This document shows, one piece after another, positions 52,530 through 64,000 of a stretch of 64,000 nucleotides of DNA. A model generated the notes under the pieces. It saw nothing but the letters and a program-made list of their open reading frames with translations. It did no database searches and was not told the origin of the DNA. This DNA is from Prorocentrum cordatum (taxonomy: Eukaryota > Sar > Dinophyceae > Prorocentrales > Prorocentraceae): the NCBI GenBank assembly GCA_963575745.1, contig CAUYUJ010015014.1, forward strand, positions 143,218 through 207,217, in the 5' to 3' direction. How positions within the stretch are numbered: the first letter of the stretch is position 1; the number at the start of each line of letters is the position of its first letter. The translations under genes and the position numbers were made by a program.

Positions 52530-53405
52530 GGGAGGGGTGACTAAGGGGCCTTAGGAGGGTGGATGTCATGGTGGGGGCCATGGTATCTCCCCAGAGCTTG
52601 TGGCGCCGTTGCTCATTTCAATGCGCCCCCGCTCCCCCCACCCCCCTCGCCACCTCCCCCCCTCTAGGGCGCCCCCCTCCTGGCCGCCCCCGAAAGGCCC
52701 AGGGGGTGCAAGACCCGCTTCCCTCGTCGGGCCCTCTGTGCTTCAGGGACAGGACAGGCAGCGCCCGCCGTCACGTGTTGTGTGCGCGGCGCCTGCGGGT
52801 GCTCCTCCTCCTCCTCGAGGCGGCGAGGCGCAGGAGGGAAGGGAGGCGGAGGAGGGGCAGGGTTGCCCCGTGCCCTCCGCCTCTTCGGATGCAGGTCCTG
52901 GGAGGTCAGGTTCTGATCCTGCCCTGGTCCGAAATCCGGCTTCGTCCCGCTTGATCCGGCTGAGTCCCGCTCAATCTCGCTTCGTCTGGCTTATTCCCGC
53001 TTCTTCCCGCTTAATCCGCTTGACTCCCGCTTAATCTCGTTTGATGCGGCTTAAACCCGCTGAATCCGAGGCCCATTTCGGCGTAACAGCCCCCCAATTG
53101 TGGCTCAATCCTCTTGAACCCTTCCGACGAAGACCTCCCAGTATAGTTGCCTTCGAACGTCTCCCGTCTCCCGGGCCTCATCGGCGACCTGACCCCAAGC
53201 ACCGTGGATCGGGGGCGGCAAAGAGGGGGGTGACGACTTAGGGGGGGGCGATATCATGGCGGGGGCCATGATGTTTCCTCAGATTTCGTGGCGCCTCTTC
53301 ATGTATTTCGTTACGTCCCTGCCCCCCCCCTGGGCCGCGCACATGCCGCTGGCCACGATTTCCGCCCCCCCTTCTTGGACGCCCCCCTCCTCGGCCGCCC
53401 CCGAG
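52530..53405 (+). repeat. Dispersed repeat E, copies 2 and 3, with TCCCGCTTAATC units between
   Basis: Copy 2 (about 52,530-52,700): GTGGGGGCCATGGTATCTCC, CAGAGCTTGTGGCGCC. Copy 3 (about 53,210-53,405): GGCAAAGAGGGGGGTGACGA, GGGCCGCGCACATGCCGCTG, CTCGGCCGCCCC. Between them, about 52,915-53,065 holds TCCCGCTTAATCTCG-like degenerate units as seen before copy 1 at 29.3 kb. Confidence 0.65.
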
Positions 53406-54239
53406 TGGAGCCGGGCGGCGGTGGGCGGCGCGGCCACCCCCCGCGCCCCCGTTCACGTCTGGAAGGCGTGGGCAGCCGGGCCATGCTCCCCCCTGCAGCG
53501 TCGAGCCATGGCAGGCAGGCGAGCGAGGAAGAGGAGGGGTTCCACAGGGCGCATTTCGATTCGATTCGTTTCGATCTCGATGGCCTCCGATTTCGATTCG
53601 ATTCGACTTCGGATTCCGATTTGGATGCCGAGTCCTCAGTGGAGGCAGATTGGCATGCCGATTTCTGCCGTTTCGACTTCTCCCGACTTGGCTGCCGACG
53701 TCTGCCGATCCGATTCATTTCGATCGCCGATCCGACTTATCGATTCGACTCTGGGCCCTCCTGGTGTCCAGGACGTTTTGAGTAGGGATTGGTTCCACAT
53801 TATATACTCTGGGCTCTTAATGAGCGTGGAGGGGTACCCCCCCGACGGGGTCCACCTCGCCTCGTCGTCGCGCCGCGACGGGAGTCAGAGCGCGTTCGGC
53901 GCGCGGTGGCTGTCCGCGACGGGGTCGATGTGGGGCTGTCGAGGGGGTTGACGCCATCCGGCCCTTATTAAGAAACTCGGAGCAGGGATCGATTTACTGT
54001 CAACGTCGAATCTACAGACGAATGCGTAGAGCGTTCGTAGATTTACCTTCCATGGATCCGACGAGACGACATCAATTTTTGGGAAAATCCATGATGTAGA
54101 TGGTCCCTTTATCCGAGCGTGGGCAACGAGGAGGAGAAGGATGAAGCATAAGGGTCGCCACCACCAACTTCTGTCCAGCTCCCCCCACACACACATCTGA
54201 AAGTGTGCGCAGGCCTCTTGGAGCTGTTTTAGGCCGTCT
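53406..54239. other. Intergenic DNA with TTCGATTCG-rich stretch
   Basis: About 53,540-53,760 is rich in GATTCGATTCG and GCCGATTT-like words, as are about 15,600-15,790 and 6,600-6,700. No gene recognised. Confidence 0.5.
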
Positions 54240-54700
54240 TGGTGGCATCTGGAGGCCCTAACTAGGCTCTTGTTTGTTCCTTCGAGGACGTCGTTGAACC
54301 ATCAAAAAGGCCAGGAACCGCCAGATGTTGGAATGATATGGGAGAAGTTCGTCGAGTGGACGTCCTCGATTGACTCAAGCCTGGGGAGTCTGTGGTGTCA
54401 ATGCGTCGGGTGTTTCTGGTGGTGTCTGCGGATGCTTGTGTTGCTTGGGGGTTCGTGAGGTTGTTTGGGGTTCATGGGGTGTCCCTGGTGCCTTGGTGCT
54501 CGGGGTTTTCTGGGGTGCGCGGGGTGTCCGGTTTTGCCTGTTGGTGCTCGTGGTGGTTGGGGTGTACCTCGGGTGTTGGGGTGTTTGTGGTGCATGTTGT
54601 GTCTGGTGCTGCTGGTGGAGTGTTTGGGGTTGCTTGAATGTCTGGTATGCCTGGGGTGCTTGGTGTTCTTGCTCCATGTATCCAGTGCTGTTCCGTGCAG
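54240..54700 (+). repeat. Degenerate GGTGTTTGGGGTGC minisatellite
   Basis: Drifting GGGGTGTTTGTGGTGC units make Val/Gly/Cys or Pro/Thr/His frames. No gene recognised. Confidence 0.6.
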
Positions 54701-55069
54701 TGTTTTTCCATCCTCTTTCGGGCGTTACTCGCACGGGCGAATTTGCCCAGGTGAAATTGCCCGGGTGGCCTGTATCGTGGGATGTCGCGCACCTGGTGGA
54801 TTCAGCTTTTTGCCGATGGCAGTCCTTGGGCTCCAGTGCCGGATCTGCTGGAGCGTCACCGTCTATGGGCCCTGGCAGAGCCCGCGGTTTGCCTCTCCCT
54901 CGCCGCCGGCGAAAACAAATCACACTAATTCTTCGAAAATTATTTGATTCTGTGGGGGGCCAAGATCCTTTCATTTGTAATTGTTCTATCCTGGGCCTCT
55001 TCCTGGCCACTGGGGGGCCAGGAAAAAATAGAAACGAACAAAATCCGAAAGGAGCGCGATTAGAAATGA

Positions 55070-55169
55070 NNNNNNNNNNNNNNNNNNNNNNNNNNNNNNN
55101 NNNNNNNNNNNNNNNNNNNNNNNNNNNNNNNNNNNNNNNNNNNNNNNNNNNNNNNNNNNNNNNNNNNNN
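55070..55169. other. Assembly gap (100 N)
   Basis: Exactly 100 undetermined bases, a conventional scaffold gap of unknown true size. Order and spacing across it rest on scaffolding. Confidence 1.
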
Positions 55170-55439
55170 TGAGACGCTTCGGGCACCCCCGCCAGCCCCC
55201 ATCCAGAACCGGTGTCCATGCGAGTCGGGGTGGTCAGGGAGGTGCTGGGGCATGGAGGGGGGGGGGGGCTGAACCGTCCGAATAGTGGGTGGTGGGGGGG
55301 AACGGGGGGGCTCGATCGGTGGGCGAGGGAGCGGGGGGAAGGAAGACAAATAGGAGGAGGACGATGAGGATCGAGGAAGAGCAGGGATACGAGGAAGAAG
55401 GGCGAGCAGGAACGCAGGGAGATGACGGGCAAAAGGGCC

Positions 55440-56160
55440 AGAGGCTTCTTGGACGCCTCTCGGGGTCTCTTGGGGTGCCTCTTGGGCGTTTCTTGGAAGC
55501 CCCCTGGCGCGTCTTCGGGGCCGCTTGGCGGTCCTGGGGGGCTCTTGGGCGTCCCGAGTGTTTCGGGGGCGCTTCTTGCACTTGGGGCCGTCTGGGGGAT
55601 CTCTCGGGGGCTTCCTGGGGGCCCCCGCGGGGCCCTCTGGGGGCCATCTCGGGCGCCTCGGGGAGTCCTGGGCGTTTTTTTCTCGGGGGGGGAGGGCGTG
55701 GGTGGGAACTTGGAGGGCGTCGTTCAAATTATGGGATGCCCCGAATTAGCCTGGCCCGTCGGGGGCGGCCAAACGTCGCCTATTGAGGCGCTCTTGGGGC
55801 TATCTTGGAGCGTTGTCGGGCATTCTTGGGGCCATCTTGGGTCTCTATTGGTCTTCTCTGGGGCCCGCGTCGGGCCGCCTTGGAGCCACCTCGAGGCCTC
55901 GGGTGGCCATCGGAAGCGAACGGGCGACCATGCGCGCGCCATTGATTCCTTAATGGTTGGGAGGGGTTGTGATTATTTGGGGGCCTCCTTCGAGGTCTCG
56001 GAGGCCACTTGGGGCCGTCGTGGGTCGGTCTTCGGGCATCTGGGAGCGCCGTGGAAGACAGCTTGAGCGATGTTGTGTTATCTTGGGCCATGCTGGAGGC
56101 CATCTTGGGAACTGCGAGGCCCTCTCACAGCAGTCGCGGGCCATCCTAGACTCGGGCGCG
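55440..56160 (+). repeat. Degenerate ~15-bp CTTGGGGCCGTCTTGG minisatellite
   Basis: Tracts at about 55,440-55,700 and 55,780-56,160 with drifting GGCC(G/A)TCTTGGG(G)C units; same class as 9.3-10.5 kb. Frames are Gly/Leu/Trp or Pro/Arg-rich artefacts. Confidence 0.6.
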
Positions 56161-56255
56161 TCGCGGGGCGCCCCGCCCAGGTCCACGGGGCGGGGGTGGG
56201 GGCAGGGGGAGGGGCGGCCCCCCCCCCCCCCAAAGAGGAAGAAAATGGAGTGGGA

Positions 56256-57418
56256 AGAGGAAGCGCCCTGAACAACCAAACGCCCGTAAGGGCTCGTCGG
56301 ACTTCGACGAGATCACCAGGCACTACGAGATCGTGGATCGCGGCAGCAAGCTGCCCGAGCATGGCCACGCGCCCGTGCTCCGCGCGCCCCCCCTCGACGC
56401 GCCCACGCGGGACTGCGGCTTCACCTTTTTCGTTGGCTTCTCAGACCCTGCGCGGTTCAGCCCAGGGGCCCAGGGGTACTATGCACCTTTAGCTGACTTG
56501 GGGGCCTGCAGACAGGCAGAGGCACATGGGAACATTGCCAAACTCGAGAACAAGTCTTACTGCAGATTGGTCGGGCCAAATATCTTGATCAAGCGTGCTG
56601 CTGGCGAGGGCAACCCGTGGATGCTCGGCATGGGCTCAGTAGAGGGGACGTTGGCAGTCGCTTGGCCTCTTCGGGCAGATCGCCCAGGCATGTTCAGCCC
56701 GCGGACAAATGATGCGAAGCGGGTGCTGATCGCCGTGTTGGACTTGGGTGATTGGGTGGCGCAGCCCATCAAGTGGGTTCCCCCATTGCACCAGGCCGTC
56801 TGTGCCGAGTTGGACATCGAGGGCCACGCGGACGCCCAGACGACGGAGGTGCAGCTCAAGAGCGGTAGCGAGTACGACTTCTCGATTGCTGCGTGCGTCG
56901 TCGGTCCTTCGGAAGGCGTGCTGCAAGTCGCCGCCCGTGAAGGATTTTGGAATCTTCCCGCGGTCTACCTGCGGGAGGTGTGCGACCGTCTTGGAGTGGA
57001 GTACGCCGACAGCACCCTCATATCGCTCCTCAGGGCCTTGATCATGGAGGCCTTTCCGCATGCCAACGACGAGGAGGTCACCGCGTACTTGGGGAAGCGC
57101 GGGTACCACTTCGAGGGCGACCTCAGCAACATCGACGACCTTGTCGGCCTCGACTGGATGCTGGATATGTTCGACAAGGGTCTCTCAGAGCAGCTGGGCA
57201 AGGACATCGCTGCCGCGAAGGGCGAGATGATTGCCCACGGGAGTTGCGTAGAGGACCCGGCGAAACTCAAAGCGATGGGAACATGCAAAACAGAGCGAGG
57301 CGCTTCGGCATCAGCCCTTGGGGCCGCAACCCCTTTGCAAGCCCACTGGGGGCAGGCGGGGGCGCCCGCGTGGCCTTTCAACGTCGGTGATGGGCTCGGC
57401 GGAGGGCGGCTACAGTGA
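56256..57418 (+). CDS. Large exon of an unidentified dinoflagellate protein
   Basis: The frame is open from about 56,256 with no ATG near its start, and a C-rich tract ending AAAG lies just before, so an upstream exon is likely. It reads SSDFDEITRHYEIVDRGSKL, ...CGFTFFVGFSDPARFSPGAQ, WMLGMGSVEGTLAVAWPLRA, KRVLIAVLDLGDWVAQPIKW, EVQLKSGSEYDFSIAACVVG, LREVCDRLGVEYADSTLISL and FPHANDEEVTAYLGKRGY, about 380 residues of well-mixed soluble sequence with codon use unlike the repeats around it. TGA at 57,416. Phase-0 donors TGC|GTAGAG (57,248) and AAC|GTCGGT (57,383) could instead join it to the exon at 57,584. No named domain is recognised. Best coding candidate in the window together with its downstream neighbour. 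Confidence 0.65.
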
Positions 57419-57583
57419 GCGGCTTGAGTAAGGAACACGTACTTCTCAAACAGGGGATCGGTCGTTCTTTAGATCTTACATGCGTTATTTACAGTTCCCT
57501 ATGCGTGATTTGTTATGTATCGTTCCTTATGCGCTATTCCTTGGGGTAAAAAGGTGCTTCGTTCCTTATCTATCGTTCCTTAG

Positions 57584-60926
<3,343 letters not shown>

Positions 60927-61740
60927 CGGGCGATAGATTGTATTTCGCCCAGTGTCTCGTCGAATAGAGGGGCGGCGGTGCCGCGACAGTGCAAAACGAA
61001 GCCGCGAGCTCGGGGTCGGGGGCGGGGCGGAGCGGGGGTCGGATGAGAGGGGGGTTGGAACAGGGACTGGGGGCGGGCGCGGGGAATGGCACGGGGGCGG
61101 GCCCATCGATGAGGCCCAGGGTTTCGTCTCAGGGCGGCCCCGTTCCGACGGCGCGGCGGGTCTAGCCCGGCTCCGTCGGCGAGCGGGGCCCTCGGCGGAA
61201 GGGCGGCGAGGTTTGCAGCGGGGGGGTGTTCCAGGATTGGGGCGCATCTCGCGCACCTTCGCGCGCGCGCGGGGCAGTTGGCAGAGATCAGAGCGCCCGG
61301 GGTGGAGGTAGATGGGGGGCTTCTCAGGAGTAGTGGCGGAGGGTGCAGGATGGTGGCTGGACGTGAAGGGGCGGGGGGGCACGCGCGCAACTCGGTGCAT
61401 ATTTGGCTTGGGTTCAGCATCTGGGGTGACTAGGCGCACCTAGGGGGCCGCGGGGTAGCGCCGAGGATGGCCGATGAAGCCCGAGCGGCCCGTCTTGCAC
61501 CAGCACGCTCATCGCTAGAGCATAGAGATCGCGCGCGCAGCTGTCAGATGTGGGCCCCCAGTAGGGTGCAGTCGTTCGTCGTCCACATTCCACGGCAACG
61601 GGCGCCTGAGTGAGACAGGATTAGAGAGTCGAAGCTTGCGCGGAGCTCCGAGCGCATCGATGCCGCGGAGCGGCTCCGACCCCACGCAGACGACTGGGCG
61701 CGTCCAAGAGAGACAGATCGGATCACCCTTCTTGAGCGAA
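60927..61740. other. Intergenic GC-rich DNA, nothing recognised
   Basis: Lies between two plus-strand gene models. No domain or repeat family is seen. Confidence 0.5.
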
Positions 61741-61791
61741 TAAGAGAGAGAGAGAGAGAGAGAGAGAGGTCTAGAAAAGGGAAGGGGAGAC

Positions 61792-61840
<49 letters not shown>

Positions 61841-61935
61841 CGAAACTGATACAGGTCGAGAACTCGATGCATGCAGGAGATCGACACCCACTCGCCATAG
61901 CGACATATCGATATACATATATACATATACAGAGG

Positions 61936-61977
<42 letters not shown>

Positions 61978-62096
61978 TATAATGATATCTATATATATAC
62001 AGAGAGAGAGAGAGAGAAAAACATAGAGAGAGAGAGAGAGAGAGAGCGAGAGGGAAAGAGAGAGAGAGAGCGAGAAAGAGAGAGAGAGAGGCAGCG
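61741..62096 (+). repeat. (GA)n microsatellite cluster
   Basis: Four or more GAGAGA blocks separated by ATATATA or unique sequence. Serine/leucine and arginine/glutamate frames through it are artefacts. Confidence 0.95.
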
Positions 62097-62217
62097 CGAC
62101 CGCAGGGGCAGAGCCTAGCGGGATCACCCTTGCCCGTGCCCTCGACCCATGCAGCTGCCTTTGTTGCAGATTGGCCCCGTCCCCCTTGGACTGCTAACGT
62201 TTGCCCCTCTCGGGACA

Positions 62218-63807
62218 ATGGCCTCTTCCTCGAAAGGCAGCGGGGATTCATCCTTGGCCCATGGCTCGGGGTTCTCGTGCAAGGAGGAGGAGGTGGCTGT
62301 GCTGATGCGCAACCACGAGGTTGCGCGCCGTGGGAGACGTCAAGATTTCGGTTTTTGGGCAGAGGGTGGATCCGTTTGGTCATCAGTGCGTGGGTGCACG
62401 GGGCTTTCTGGCAGAGTGGGGGGGAAGGGGGGGGGGGGGGGGGCATGCGCGTCGTTTTCTCGTTCGTCTGCGGCCCAGGCTGCTGGCCGCTTCGGGCTGC
62501 TCAGCCTCTGCCGTTGGTTTGACACTGGCTATTTGGAATGCTCCGCGCGCCCGAGCCCCCAGGATGGGGGAGGGGGGGGGGGGGGGGGGGGCATCGCGCC
62601 GCAGTGGAGATGGATCGCGGATGGGGGCGAGAGGGCGGAGCGCAGTGCGGCGGGCGGGAAGGGATGGAAAGGGAGGTCAGGGTTCCTGCCCCTCCCCTGC
62701 CCACATGCTTCCATCGCGCGTGGCGCGCTTCGCCCCCCCATTCGCTCCCCCATCCTCGCCACTCGTCCCCCTTTCCTCCAGTGTGTCTATCCTTCTTCTC
62801 GGGCCCCTTTTCCCCCGCCCCGACCCCCCCCCCCCTCCCTTTGTCGCCATCTTGTCTTCTCCCCCCCCCCAGGGGCAGGGTGAGCCAGTCGGGGCCGTGG
62901 CGAGGATGGGGCTGGCGGAAGCTAGCAGGTTTGGCCCCTTAGCTGACTCCTCGATTCACTGCCGATGTGCAGTTCGCGGGTGCAGTCGCCCTTGGGCCAA
63001 CGTTCTCGGGCGTCGACTTCTTGGACATCGACGCGGAGAGGCTCGGGTACGGAGTCTCGTTGTTGCCGACGCGGGAGGGCCGCTATTGGCGCCGAAATGT
63101 CACGGCGCCCTGTCGCATGGCCCCTCTCCTCCATGCCGCGGCCGCGTTCATATTTCCACGTTAGAGCCTTGCATCCCGAGTTGCCCTCTCGCCCCATTGG
63201 CAGCTGCCAGGTCTGGCCCATCCTGGCGACCTGATTCCCCCCCCCCCCCCCCCCTTCCCTCTCTCTCGCGCCCCATTCCCCCCTCCCCCCATCACCGCCC
63301 CCCCGCGCGTCAACCGCACGTCGCGCCTCCCCCCCCCCCCCCCCCCCCGCCACCCCAGGAGTGCAAGTGCTGGGTGCAGAGCTGCGTGTGCAAGGACTCC
63401 GGCGGCAAGCCCGACGAGAGCGGCCTCTACACGGGCGGGTGGAGGGTCGGCCACATCATCTGCGCCCAGTGGCCGTCGGCGCCGCACCCCGAGAAGAGCA
63501 AGCACGTGTTCTTCTACAAGTGCGGCGACTGCACGGGCATGGAATGGGACTTGTGCAAGGTGGCGAAGATGCCCAAGCTGTTGCCGCACGCGGTTGCCTC
63601 GGCGCTTCGTCGGGCCGCGTTCGCGGCGCACCCCCCCCCCGCCCTTCCCCCCTCGTTTGCTGCATTTGCCCGTCGCCTTCCAGCGCGCGCCCCTGCCTCG
63701 CGCCCCCTCCCCGCGATTCCCTTTGCCCATCCCGCCGCTCGCCTCGCCTTTAGATGGATGGCGCCGATGATGAGGCGGAGGGCGGGGGCAGGGAGGAGAA
63801 GAGATGA
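62218..63807 (+). CDS. Four-exon model for a small cysteine-rich protein, unidentified
   Basis: Proposed exons: 62,218-62,319 (MASSSKGSGDSSLAHGSGFS...VLMRNHE); 62,973-63,098 (FAGAVALGPTFSGVDFLDID, AERLGYGVSLLPTREGRYWR); 63,359-63,592 (ECKCWVQSCVCKDSGGKPDE, GWRVGHIICAQWP, KHVFFYKCGDCTGMEWDLCK); 63,754-63,807 (MDGADDEAEGGGREEKR, stop TGA). All junctions are phase 0 with GT donors and AG acceptors (CAG|GAG at 63,358/63,359 follows a long C tract), giving 171 residues. Exon 3 holds CxC...CxC, a single Cys-preceding His, CxxC and a last Cys, a spacing that could bind zinc. Introns are C-rich, as in the gene before. The donors are weak and exon 3 stays open well past the proposed donor, so limits are tentative. 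Confidence 0.4.
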
Positions 63808-64000
63808 GGCAGAAGCTGGGGGGGCGCTGGTGGGGGCGATGAGGAGGGGGAGGGATGCGAGCGGAGGATGGGCGGCGGTGGGTCGCCGACCACGCAGGAT
63901 CGGAGTGGAGGGAGTGCGCGTTGCTGGCGTCGGCGCCGACGGCGTTAGCATCGGCGTCGGCGGTGGCGGCGCCAGCGCTCTCAGGAGCGCATCGTGGAGG

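Noticed and set aside
54371-54385. TGACTCAAGCCTGGGG as a spliced-leader relict
   Set aside because: Only the GACTCAAG part matches and there is no CCGTAGCCATTTTG upstream; probably chance.
55070-55169. Run of N read through as a long frame on both sides
   Set aside because: It is a conventional 100-N gap; frames crossing it are meaningless.

Overview
This window is nuclear DNA from a dinoflagellate. The best evidence is a perfect dinoflagellate spliced-leader sequence (TCCGTAGCC...GGCTCAAG) at 48,135-48,156 and a mutated, stacked set at 41,263-41,333. Supporting signs are decayed pentatricopeptide repeats of the ACEKGGQWQQAL type, plausible GC-AG introns, high GC, very few genes and abundant simple and dispersed repeats. 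No bacterial, organellar, tRNA or rRNA genes were seen. A species cannot be named from the sequence; a large free-living core dinoflagellate would fit.

Layout. 0-20 kb: repeat-rich intergenic DNA with degenerate minisatellites, microsatellites and several families of short inverted-repeat (MITE-like) elements, and no convincing full gene. 20.47-25.09 kb: an AT-richer island of about 4.6 kb. It has a 10-bp inverted repeat at its ends and regularly spaced copies of a 20-nt palindrome just inside both ends, and it contains wreckage of a non-LTR reverse transcriptase. 25.3-27.1 kb and 30.5-32.3 kb: two large satellite arrays (77-bp and 89-bp units) of one family, each next to the same tail module; a third small array lies inverted at 17.0 kb. 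34.9-36.6 kb: protein-like reading frames of unknown identity, broken. 36.6-40.7 kb: purine/pyrimidine tracts, a GAGGATCGAGG minisatellite and more MITE-like copies.

41.3-42.9 kb: an intronless hypothetical gene preceded by several relict spliced leaders, so it derives from a recycled cDNA. 48.1-51.4 kb: a processed retrocopy with spliced leader at the 5' end, poly(A) at the 3' end and a 15-bp target-site duplication. It carries a membrane-anchored exostosin-like (GT47) glycosyltransferase reading frame that is now broken, and a decayed PPR array into which a 181-bp MITE-like element later jumped.

56.2-63.8 kb: the gene-like part of the window. All models are on the + strand: one large exon, a four-exon model whose intron phases agree (57.6-60.9 kb; it carries a domain recalled from abundant dinoflagellate proteins and a SUMO-interaction-like motif) and a four-exon small cysteine-rich protein (62.2-63.8 kb). 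A 100-N assembly gap lies at 55,070-55,169.

The main theme is copy-and-insert activity: mRNA recycling through a LINE-type machinery, at least seven inverted-repeat element families, nested insertions, and satellites spreading with a shared flanking module. Homology statements rest on motif reading by eye. No database search or alignment program was run.
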